This document shows positions 10,865-21,914 of a stretch of DNA of 64,000 nucleotides, piece after piece (within the stretch, counting starts at the first letter, position 1; the number at the start of each line of letters is the position of its first letter). The position numbers and the translations under genes are program-made. The notes under the pieces are model-generated. The model was not told the origin of the DNA. It ran no database searches and was given only the letters and a program-made list of their open reading frames with translations. Source of the stretch: Cryptomeria japonica (lineage: Eukaryota; Streptophyta; Pinopsida; Cupressales; Cupressaceae); assembly GCF_030272615.1 (NCBI RefSeq), contig NC_081405.1, positions 154,365,613 through 154,429,612 of the forward strand, read 5' to 3'.

Positions 10865-11627
10865 ATGCATCACCTTAGTTTGTGCTATCATTCAGCAGCG
10901 AAATCGATAAATTGAGATGCTTGAGCCCAATGCCTGCTGATATGGACACAGTTCTACTACCAATCAGTCCCAAAGTGTCTATGCTTATATGTATTCACAA
11001 TGCTTAACGGTAGGCAGGTGTTTGTGTCATACTCACACAATCTGCAGCCCCTGCAAGCCCTACCTTCCTTAAGTGTTGTTGTAGCCAATATTATCATTTC
11101 TGAAGAAAAATGAGGCCCTTCTGCTCAAAGAGAACACCCTGCCTGCCACTGCCAGACAATCCACTTGAACCAGGAGCTATTTTGAATGCTTTTAAACATG
11201 AATAAAAATTAGGAAGAATGTCTCCATAACACTTTTTCTTTTAGCTATTATGTCTGACTTGGAGTTATTTGAGTTCTGTCACAGCTTATAGCACGCTCCA
11301 GTTTTTATGCTCCTTTTGCATGACCTGTTATAGAAATGTTTAGACTTGTTTTCCTGCAGATACGATATGCTGTAATCTGGTTTCTTTCTCTTAGCTCATC
11401 TTCTGTCATAGTATCATTTTTTATGGCTTTTCTTTCTGCATCCCATGGCCTTAAATATAGGTCAGATTTTGTAAAGTTTACTATTATTAATATACATATC
11501 TCTTGAACTTTAAAAAATCAGGGATTGCAGCACACATAAAGAGTTTCTAGGATATACTTGCTATCTGCATTTGCAAGTTTAGGTGTAATGTTAAGTTCTG
11601 ACAGGCTTTTCAAATTTATCATCTCAG
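10865..11627. other. Probable host intron sequence
   Basis: This lies upstream of the hydrolase exon. It has no transposon signature. It ends with the acceptor ATCTCAG. No upstream exon with the expected oxyanion-loop region was found here. Confidence 0.45.
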
Positions 11628-11710
11628 GAGAATGAGACCTCAGCTAATCTGGCATCTGCATTAATTAATAATGGGATTAGTGCCTTCCGCTTCGATTTTT
11701 CTGGAAATGG
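11628..11710 (+). CDS. Alpha/beta-hydrolase exon (oxyanion-side strand), host gene
   Basis: An 83-bp exon bounded by acceptor CAG and donor GTAAGC. It reads ENETSANLASALINNG and then ISAFRFDFSGNG without stops. This is the segment of plant alpha/beta-hydrolases (Hydrolase_4 / serine aminopeptidase S33-like) just before the ESEG motif; in the family it reads roughly LASAL..GISAFRFDFAGNGESEG. The exon ends two bases into a glycine codon. The missing base is supplied by the exon starting at 43131, which continues with ESEGE. The exact substrate of these enzymes is unknown to me. Upstream exons, including the HG oxyanion motif, are not seen in the window. All codons are intact, so the gene is probably functional. 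Confidence 0.85.
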
Positions 11711-12612
11711 GTAAGCTTGAGTCAGTCAGTCATGTTTTTTGATCAAATCTGGATATCTATTTTTGACTGAGATCTTGTTGTAACATGAATGTCACATCAC
11801 CTTTTTGCCTATGAAAATGATAGAAAATTTCTTTGTTATCCACCATGGGAGCTTGGTCGACATAATTATTTGCTTAATCTTAAAATGTTTCTGGACATCA
11901 ACATGTTGCATTAGTAAGACAAATTCTATTTAACAATATTCTCGTTTACTTTAATATTCATATTATTATTTGTCTTGACAATAAAATAAATTTTACAATG
12001 GTTGGGGCTACCGTGACCCAAATTACTTGCTTATGAATTCTTTTTAGCTTAATGTTTGACTTTTATTTGATTGATAAAAGACGTTTCAGTTGAAATTTGT
12101 ATTGTGGTCACTTACATTCAAATTTTTTATAACATTTTTTTGATTGGTAGACACAGCATATTTGTGTGCATAAATATTTATTAGTTTTTGCCTTAACCAT
12201 CTAACTTATTGTGTATCTATGATTTGACAGAATTTCTGTATATTTAAATGTCATCAAGATGGTTCTTCCATTTGAACATTGTTGGTTGTTTGTTAGCAGG
12301 ATTTTAATGCAAATTCTAATGTGATTTTGATTTTTATATGGTGGGTAAGCTTAGCTCCAAAAATTACTCATTCTTTGACCTGTTTTAAATAGGTGAAGGA
12401 TATGGAAAACATCCCATGTCATCCAAGTTGCAGCTTTGGGCAGACTTTTTATTGTTTTTTTGTTATTTGTTACATTTTTGTATTTTGCATTTTTTGAGGT
12501 CCTTTGGAGTGGAATTTGATGATGCGATAGTTGGTTGTTTTTGGATCGATTAGTTCATGACCTAAGTTTTTGAATGAATATGTGAACTTCAAATTTGGAG
12601 TTATAGTCTAGG

Positions 12613-14469
12613 TGTTATGACCCCAACAAATAGTGATACCAAAATTAAACAACTACAACAAAAATTTTCAGATATAGTTTTGTCGTAATCCAACTGTTCA
12701 ATACCAAGTGTGGTGACTCTTTGGTTCTCACTAAGAACCCTAATTTACTATTTTCAATAAGTTTTCAGTTTCTTGTATCAAAAAGTCATATAATTGCGTG
12801 AATCAATTTAACAACACTCTGTACCTTTTCAAACTTAATATTATAAGCATATCAATTGCATAATAACAATAACATAAGATGCAATAATAACACAAGCAGG
12901 ACATGAGAATTACGTGGAAACCCTTACGGGAGAAAACCATGGCAAAATATTGGTTACATAAATTCTCTTTTACAAACTTTGTAGGCACCAACCTATAGGA
13001 GACACCAATCCCCTCAATTCGTAGGTGCCACCTATTGGAGGCACCAACCTCCACAACTAAGCGCCAGCCTAGCGAGAGACACCAATCTCTCCTTTAGGAA
13101 GCACCAGCTTCAAAACAAAGTTCCACCTTGAATGTTGCTTCTTCAACGGATGATGGAGATGTTGATCTTCTTCCTTTTATTTACACCATGATTTCTCATT
13201 AATCATAATGTACTTGTATGATTACACATGCATAATTTATTCCACCAATACATCTTTCTTACTTATAAATGCTTTATCATTTGAAAGATCTTTATCTTTA
13301 TTTACTCCTTACTTGCTCTCTTTAATTGTTTGACTGATTTTTCCTTTTAATTCTTTATACTTTATTCCCTTTCAAATCTGCATTTACCATGCTTACAAAT
13401 CTGCCATAAACTCTTCTTACAAATCTGCCATTGATCCTTCTTACAAATCTTCCTTCAAGTCCTTTGATGATCTTCTTTTTTATCTTCTCATTTGAAGATC
13501 TGCCTGTGTAAGTATGATATATACTTTTTATTCCTCACACTTCTTTTCATCACTTCTCAAATGCCTTATATATTTTTAATGATTCTATGAATGGAGGGAG
13601 AGAACTCTTCTAGATAACACACCTTTTTATACACATACCTTTTAATTTATATTTTGTCTTTATAAATCTCCTTAAATCTTCTTTAGATCTGCTGTTATGT
13701 TCTTTACACAATACTGCTGGTATGTACACCTAAATCTCCTTCAAATTTGCTTACAAGGTCTGATTTAATTCTGTCAGATCTAGCCTTTACTCTGATTAAG
13801 ATCTGCTCTAATATTTTTTTCTAATCTTTCTCTTAGATCTCCTGCACAAAATCTGCCTTTGACTAATCTTCTACTATATTCTCTTCACATCAATCTGCTG
13901 GTGTACATCTGATTTACCTATTTGTCTTCCATACCACTTCTTCCACATTCCGCAAACTCCCTTTTATATCTTCAGTTCCCTTGTGAAGAGAGTCATCTCT
14001 TTGAATAGTGATGTCTTTTTAAAACAATCGTGACTCTTCCTTTTTCATGTGTTTTTATGATGATCTTCACATAACACAATTAATTATTTCCCCTTCTCAA
14101 ATCTGTTAACAACTAGAAAGATATTACCTTTTCAAATCTTTGTATTTATCTTTTCCTACTCATCTCTTTTTATACCTTCTATGTATCTTCTTTTTTCACA
14201 TGAAAGGATGCATCTTTTATAAGAGAGATATCTTTCTTAAAGGATATGTCCTTTTGTTAAAACCAATTCCCAAATCTTTTCTTCATTCTAATCAAGTGCT
14301 GCCTTTTATTTCATATGATATTTCAATTAGAAACTTGCCTTCATTATGTCTCACACATCTCTTATTAATACATGGTTGGAGGCTTTATTGAAAGACAGCT
14401 TATGAAAAGGTGCCTCTTCATTACCTCAATTTGTCCTTGTTATGGATGCACCGAATCTAGGGGTCAACA
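12613..14469. mobile_element. Candidate solo LTR or LTR-like unit
   Basis: The ends are inversely related (TGTTATGACCCC and GGGGTCAACA), as in LTRs. A matching TSD at these ends is not present (ctagg and caatt). The 5-mer ctagg occurs both at 12608-12612 and at 14457-14461, which would shift the right end to 14456 without a CA terminus. The interior has repeated GCACCAACC/GCACCAGC themes (12990-13110) and many copies of AAATCTGCC/AGATCTGC (13370-13900). No ORF. Confidence 0.4.
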
Positions 14470-15235
14470 CAATTTAAATCATTTTATTGTTTAATATTTT
14501 TTAATCAACAATTTTGTATGCTGCCACTATAATTAAATATAAACTTGATTTTTAACATAAATTGCTTCATCTTAAAAAGGATAGTTGTGGCTTGTTTAAT
14601 ATAAATTGCTGTCTTCATAATAATTAGATGCTTCTATTTCATAAATAGATCTTTTGCCTTATAAAGGAGTTGCTGGTCTTATGATAACATTTTGGCACCA
14701 CATACTTGGATGTCTTATTTGACATCGATGACAACTAATCAAACACAACACCAAGTGAATATGTTTCAATGCCCAACATCAAGTTCTGAATGCTCGCGCC
14801 AGCAATATCTCATTCCCATATGCATATCAACAATGATATGGCCCATGTATCAATAAATTCTTGATTTCACCCAAATTTTAATAAATCTATCTCCCAACTA
14901 ATGACATCATTGGTGGCTAGGTCTGAGTAGTTAGCGAAGAATAAAGTAAATATGGTATAGTTGGTTATGTAATAAATAACTATTTTTTGTATTTAAGCGT
15001 GTTAGTCCCTGACCAGTGGTTAGTTGTCAGTTAGTAGTTATTGACAGTTGGTAGCCTTGACCAACATCCTTCTACTATATATGTGGATTTGTTGTTCATA
15101 GTTAGGGATCACTCTGATGTTATTTTGTTCTTATTGCATAACTGAGAATTGATAACAAAGCTATATCTTTTTGAAATGTTGCAAGTTATTTTTAAATTAC
15201 TATGTTTTGTAACTCTATTTTTCTGTTTACTCTGT
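14470..15235. other. Unclassified intron sequence
   Basis: A/T-rich. A promoter-like CTACTATATATG occurs at about 15070, but no LTR ends could be placed. Confidence 0.35.
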
Positions 15236-15240
15236 AAACT

Positions 15241-17801
15241 TGATAAAGTAGAATAGGCAATATACAAGTGTATATAAAGAAATTACAAGACAGGTTCTAA
15301 AAAGAACAAACCATTAATCTAAAGCTTAAAAGAGCTTAAAACGCTAAATAAAGCTAAAAAGATTAAAACTAAAAAGAAAACTATGTGTTCTTATAAAAGA
15401 AGCAATGGTTGACTAATGACTTAACTAAATGACCATTAATAGAACCACAAAAGAAGGTAACTCACTAAAAGAATTAATTATTCTAATACCCTCCCTTAAT
15501 GGTCATTAAATCAACTAAGTTCTCGTATAAGATACTGCAGGTCTTTTGATCATAAATGCAACACAAAGAACACTCTGCTGCTACGACGACCCTCCCAAGA
15601 TCTGCAAAGTGTTAATGACCAAGAATAGGTGATTCCGGATGACTGATGTAACCCTCACACGCGAATTATAGAGCTGGCACACACGAACTATAGAAGCCTG
15701 AAACCATACTTTTGAGGAAAAATCGACAAACCCTTTTGCAGAAGAGTACTGAGCACTGTTTGCTCCAACAACTCCAATACAAAATGCAAGATACCACGGT
15801 TGCAGATGTTTGGCTTGGCAACTCCAGCTACGACCCAAACTGGATTGCAACAAAGCACGATTTTTGAGGAAAAAACTGTCAAACCCTGAAATCAAGAACC
15901 CTCCAAAAGAGAATTCATGATTTTGAGGAAAAATCGAAAAACCAAGAAATCTAAGGTTACAAATTGAAATCACTGTTTTTGTGGAAAAAAAGAGTAAAAC
16001 CTAGATAACCAAAATCCTATGCAAACTTTGCGAATTACAGATGATAATTTTTAAGGAAAAACTATAAACAATGTGAATAATTTTTGAGGAAAAAATCGTG
16101 AAAACCCTAAAACATCGTGCGGCAAAACACCAGACATCATGTGGCAAAAGCTTGATTTTTGAGGAAAAATGAAGCAAAACCCTCCCATGATTTTTTTTGG
16201 AAAAATCGAGAAAACCGACAAACAATTTTTCAAAAAAAAATCGTGAAAACCCTGAGACCTGTTGGACGAGAGGTCCGGCCTAAATCAATCTGATCAAGGA
16301 AAATATATTCAAATATAGTCAACATGCGTTGTTTCCAGGTGTTGTTGCAGCTATTGAACTTCTGATTGTGTTCCAACGTGATTTTGGTCAAAGATGCCAT
16401 CACGAAAACCGAGGTTGAATGAGGTCAACCTAGTGAAGGCATGAGACAAAAGAATCTGATTGAAAAATTAGAATAGAAATAGGTGCACAAAGAATCTGAT
16501 TGAAAAATTAGAATAGAAATAGCTGCACAAAGAATCTATAACCCTAGAACGAAATTCGAGGCACGAATCCCAATGCATAAATTTCGAGGTTCATCGAAAA
16601 ACCCAAAAATTAATTTTTTTTACAGATTTGAACCTTGAAAAGTTTCTAAAAAAAATCAGAAAATAATAATTTGCAAAAAATAATAAGATGGGTGCAAAAA
16701 TTGTGGAAATCACGAAAAGTTCGCACAAAACACAACACCAAGAAAAACGAAACTGAAGACCCCAGAAAAATCGTGAAATTCGATTGAAAAAATCGTGGAA
16801 AAAATAAACCTCGTCGCCGTCGCCAGTAAAGCATGCACAAATAGAAAAAAATCCCGACGCATATAGATCGCGAAAAGAAAACGGAAGATCGCCCATGAAA
16901 ATGCGAAATCACCGCTCTGAAAATTGTGGCTCCCGCAAAAATAGAAGCGCCTCAGAAAATCTTGACCTGGGTCGGGCTCTAAAAACCTAGAGAGGACGCT
17001 CGGCTCAGGAAGAAAAAAAAGGGAAGTCGCTTGCACTGTAGACGACGCCCACGCGGGTTTGAGAACCCACGAAAACAAAGAAAAGAAAAGAAATTGCGCG
17101 GAAAGAAAAATGGACATTTGCCTAGAAACATGCGCCGAAAAGAACAGAGAAAATTGTGAATGCCAAGCGCGAAATGCAAACGCGCGTAGCAAAGGAAAAA
17201 ACACATTAAAAAAAACGCGATTCTGCCCAAAGAAAAACTTGCCTAATAGAAAATCTGCCCAAAAATTTGCCAAAAACCCTTGTAGATTAAGGGAAAATAA
17301 GACGCAAATCCTCAAAATTCTTGTAGCAAAATCCTTCCACGCAACCGACAATAATGAAACCCTCGACGCCCAACAACACGTAGACGTGCAAGCAAAATGG
17401 CCTGGAACTGCAACCCAAAACCCTTGCATGACGCCGAAAATTGAAACACGATGATGCAGAAAAAACCCAACAATGGTTTCATTAAAAAATTGAATAAAAA
17501 ATTTTTGGAAATAAAAAAACCGGTCGACTCGCTCTGATACCATGAAAAAATAATCGGATCATCTAATCAACAATATACAAGTGTATATAAAGAAATTACA
17601 AGACAGTGTTCTAAAAAGAAAAAACCTTTAATCTAAAGGTTAAAAAAGCTTAAAACGCTAAATAAAGCTAAAAAGATTAAAACTAAAAAGCAAACTATCC
17701 GTTCTTATAAAAGAAGCAATAGTTGACTAATGACTACCTAAATGACCATTAATAGAACCACAAAAGAAGGTAAATGACTAAAAGAATTAATTATTCTAAT
17801 A
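15241..17801 (-). mobile_element. Non-autonomous LTR retrotransposon G (copia-type, minus strand)
   Basis: Direct repeats at 15241-15488 and 17543-17801 are about 90 percent alike by eye. On the minus strand the element reads LTR, then a primer-binding site TGGTATCAGAG (complement at 17532-17542) of the tRNA-Met type, then internal sequence, a polypurine tract (complement ccctccctt at 15489-15497), then LTR. Flanks aaact (15236-15240) and aaatt (17802-17806) fit a TSD with one transition. The 2-kb interior has no gag or pol, so the element would need enzymes from another. The interior is A-rich on the plus strand and contains the repeated motif listed separately. Confidence 0.82.
15700..16260 (-). 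repeat. Repeated ATTTTTGAGGAAAAATCG motif inside element G
   Basis: About nine imperfect copies of TTTTTGAGGAAAAATCG, each followed within about 20 bp by AAACCCT or AAACC, at irregular spacing of 30-150 bp. The copies are foldback-like (ATTTTT...AAAAAT). Confidence 0.65.
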
Positions 17802-17806
17802 AAATT

Positions 17807-18206
17807 ATGCTCCTGAAATTCGGGGAAAAATTCTGAAGACTGAGAGGAGTTGATCATCCTGGTCCTAATAGTTTTTATCCGAACTTTGAGGGATGCAAGA
17901 TAATGAGGTTCTAATGCTAATTCCAACCTGATGGTTCAAACCATGATGTATAGATATATTATACCTTGTGCTTGACAACATACATCCCAAAAGCTAGGTG
18001 TGAGTGTGAGGTTTATTTCTAGTCCTTGCTAACAACTTTAATTATTGCCAGGTGTACAAATGCATGATGGTAGACATCATGTTTGGGAGCAGATTTGGAT
18101 GATTTCCATGAGATATGCTGATCGCTATGTCTGAGGAGTAGAGGTTAGTGTTGGAAGAGGGCCAAGAGAAGTCAAGGTTGGGATGTGAGGTGTGTAAACT
18201 ATCCTG
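17807..18206. other. Short intron stretch between elements G and E
   Basis: Nothing recognised. A partly open frame (18050-18200) has no known similarity. Confidence 0.35.
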
Positions 18207-18544
18207 GGAACTGTTGTGACCTAATTCACACATTGCCCCATCGCAGATGAGGACCCCTTGTTTTCGCTTTTTTAGGTTTTGTCCTAGCTTTGCATTTTCA
18301 TAAATGTTCATTTTGAGAGAGTTAAGAGTTAAGAGTTTTAAGGTCATTCCAAGCTAGATTGAGAATTTATGCTCAGAATTGAATTTGAGCGTTGTCAAAG
18401 TGTTCAGAAGGTCTGAAGGACGAAGATCGCAATTTGCTTTGAGTAATTTTCGACAACCCACTATTTTTAGAAATTTTTGTTTTTTTTGTTTTTTTTTTGC
18501 TTTTTTGAAACTAACATTTGGGTTTGGTTCTTTGAGCTATTTTA

Positions 18545-18955
18545 TTACTACCCATTTTGTCGGAATTTGAAAATCTTGCCTCTAGATGTAAAAAGCAGGG
18601 CTTAAAATTTTTGCTTTTTTTTGAGATTAGGGTTTTGTTTTTTAGGTCGTCTTGATCCTACCCATGTCTTCAGATTCAAATTTTTTTGCTTCGAAGTGTA
18701 AAAAGCAAGGTTTAGAAATTTTTTTCTTTTTTCGAGGTTAAGGTTTCAATCCTTGTACCAAATTATTCCTACCCATGTTCTCAGATTTTGAAAATTATGT
18801 CTTTAAGGGCAAAAAGCAAGATGCAAACCCTACTTAGGATTTTGTTCTGGAAGAACAGTTATAATATTAGTACCAATGTTCTCAGATTTCAGAAATGAGG
18901 TTTCTAAGTGCAAAAAGCAGGGTAGAAACCCTAATTAGGGTCTCTGTTCAGATGA
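18545..18955 (+). repeat. ~115-bp tandem repeat in U3 of LTR E, four units
   Basis: Units share CTACCCATGTTCTCAGATTT, then a T-rich stretch, then CTAAGTGTAAAAAGCAGGGT. They recur at 18545, 18655, 18770 and 18865 with the AACCCTAATTAGGGT theme in the last ones. The truncated 3' LTR has the same four at about 39805-40205. Confidence 0.7.
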
Positions 18956-21377
18956 ACCAACAAGGTATCGGCATGACATGAACACTGTTGAAGGGCTCGA
19001 ATATGGCACATTGAAGATTTCGCCTAAGTTGGAGAAGTAAAAATGGTAGATGTTTAGACAAGTTCAACAAGGCTCAAGGGTAGAATGGTAGATGATCAGT
19101 TAAAATTGTCAAGGATGTCAAGTGTGGAAGAAGTTTGAGTAGGAACAATTAAAAAATTGTCCAAGAAAAATTATGCAACAAGTGTTAAACTCCTGCCAAG
19201 AGTTAACTAACCCATGGAAAGAGTTATTAACTCTTGCCTAAGGTTAAGCTTATTCATGCACCAAAAATGTCTGACAATGTTCAAAGTGCACCTCATGTCC
19301 AAGAAAAATTGTCCGATAGATGACAAACTCCTACCAAGGGTCAACTAACTCATGGCGAAGGTTAACAAACCCTTGCTCAAGGTTAAACAAACAAGAAACC
19401 AAGGCATGAAAATGGCGAAGTGTATGTCTTCTAAAGTTCGCCTTGTCAAAGAATTTTCAAAACCCCCCTTGTCCATCACACTTTCAAAATACGCTTAGGC
19501 AAGAAAAAAATGGCACAAGCAAATAATAAAATATGTCCAAATTCTTTCCAAGTCCACCATAAAAACATGGCACAAGGAAGATGTGCAAAGTTCACCAAAG
19601 CTTGAAGAAGAATGTAGGGTCCACTTAGGTGAAGTGGAAGATGACATGGCATTCCAAGGAGTTGAAGATGGCAAGTATGATGATTGGACAATTAAAGAGA
19701 ATTAAAAATACATGTCAAGATCATATTCTAGAAAGAAAATAAACTTCTGGAATAAAGCAATTAAAACTTGCTAAAATATAACGCAAGCTTCAAGGAGAAA
19801 TTCGAACTTCTTAGAGGATGGAATAAAACATTAAAACTTTCTAAATTTGCAAATTCCCTTCTAGAAGAAAGCAATGAGGAGTTTGATCTTTCTAAGAGAG
19901 CACTTAAAGCATTAGAACTTTCTTAAATCCACTTTCTTAAGTGCCAAGTAATGAAATTCGAACTTCTAGAAGAAGGTAAAGGGTTTGAATTTCCTAAAGA
20001 TAGAATAAAACAATAAAGCTTTTAGAAGCAACTCAAGAAGCTATAAAGACAAGGTTTTAACATCACTTCTCTTTGCCAAATCCAAGAAGCAAGTTCAAAC
20101 TTCTCCAAGGGAGATCAAAGTGAGCAGCTTTCAAGCATAAAAGATTATCAGATTCATGCCAAAATCTGATCATATTATCAGATTACCTTTGCAGAAGTAA
20201 AGCAAATTCAAGGGTTTCAAAAAAAAAAATCGAATTCTTCGAAGGAAGCAGCTCCAAAATCCAATTAGATTATCAAATTCTCAGAAGAATTTGGATGAGA
20301 AATAAAGCAAAATCAAGGGTTTGAAGGAAATAAGTTCGATATTCTCCTCAAATTCACCATTCATAACAGTTTGAAGGTGTAAATTTTGCCTTGATCATCT
20401 CCAAAAGGAGGAATAAGGCAGGTCCTAGGGTTTGGAGAGGACAATCAAAAAGTTCAAGTTCGCCATTAACAAGGTTTGCTGATAAAATAATGAAGTTGCT
20501 GATAAAATTCTGAGTCAACCATTAATTATGCTTGAATCCACCTTGGGAGTGAAAGATAATCCTTCAAATCTGCACTTCACTTTGTCCAGAAAAGTACCAA
20601 ATTCGCCCTTGATAAGAAAGCAAGATAAATCTAGAGGAAGATTCATATCCAAGATTCATTCAAGATCATCATACACAACAAATTGAAGGTTTGCTAGCAA
20701 ACTTATGTAAACCCTGCCCTACCAAAAAGAAAGTAATCTAAACTAACAACTGCTGCAATCATGATCAGTGTTGAAACTAAGTAGCTTCGGTAAGATAAAT
20801 GATCGAATGAGAGACTTCATTTATCTCTCATTCAATCATCTACCTTATCGATGTAACTACAAGCTAATGGTAGACTTCATGATTGAGTGAATAAACTTGT
20901 TATAATCATCATGATATGCATTTCATATTCCAAGCATCGGATTGCACATTTCGACACTAGGACATCATTACAAATCTGTCATCGATCGTGCTATGACCAT
21001 ATTTCTTATGCTGTGGTGTGATTATAATTAAGCAGATCGGATTTATGTTATCATAATTATCATATGATAACACCGATTGATGTTATCATATGATAACTAT
21101 GATAGTTATCGTATTAAACTTGCTCTTGCTTTAATACCGATCTGTTATCGATCTACACTATAATCGTATTGCACTTGCATCATACAAATTTGTTATCGGT
21201 TATCATAATAATAAAATAGCATTTGAAACATACCGATTTGTTATCGGTTAATATAACAATTAAATAGCATTTGATTTGAACCGATAGTTATCGGTAAACA
21301 CCTTAATGAATCGGCGCTTGCGAACCGATCAAGATGTGTCTTGATCGGGCATGTCAAGGCATGCCTTGATCGTTGGC

Positions 21378-21379
21378 CA

Positions 21380-21424
<45 letters not shown>
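21378..21424. repeat. (CA)n microsatellite
   Basis: About 22 uninterrupted CA units within the U3 part of LTR E. Confidence 0.95.
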
Positions 21425-21427
<3 letters not shown>

Positions 21428-21914
21428 GCCGTGAGGAATGCTGCAGATATCATCGAAATCAACAAATGTTATCTACAACAATCTGCAATATAAGAAGGAA
21501 CAGTCAATACAAATAGTAAAAGATTAAATGCATTCCTTAAGCATTGAAGTAATTCAATAAGAAAGTAAAAGAATATCTAAATTCTAACAACTTCAGATTT
21601 TGAACATAAATTTGAATTACATTTACAATCAGTAAGGTAGAGGGTAACAGATTAAGGGTTTGCTAAATATTCCAAGTTCTTAATCATCTCCAAACCTGCC
21701 TTGGAAGATAAAGATTGATTGATACACATGTGATGATATTCCAGGTATGATACAAACCTGTCCAAAGCTTGTAAATTCTGCCAAGGATAAGACATTCAAA
21801 GTTGAAATATGTCTCACAAAATGTGGCGAGACATGATCCAAATCCGCTTAGGGCTGGACAAATAAAGCATCGCATGAAGACAAAGTAAATTTTGCCGAAA
21901 AGATATGACATAAA

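Noticed and set aside
12608-14461. ctagg on both sides as TSD of the candidate LTR at 12613
   Set aside because: It would force an end without CA (CCGAAT). The inversely related ends argue for 14469, so neither reading is secure.
16710-17543. 277-codon minus-strand ORF starting at the primer site of element G
   Set aside because: Very phenylalanine-rich because the opposite strand is A-rich. No known motif, and overlapping frames are equally open. A composition effect.
18207-18211. ggaac before element E taken as a TSD shared with LTR D
   Set aside because: The E right end is lost and D lies 30 kb away with its own matched pair, so the identity is coincidental.
21378-21424. Cysteine/valine repeat protein across the CA repeat
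   Set aside because: Simply the translation of a dinucleotide repeat.
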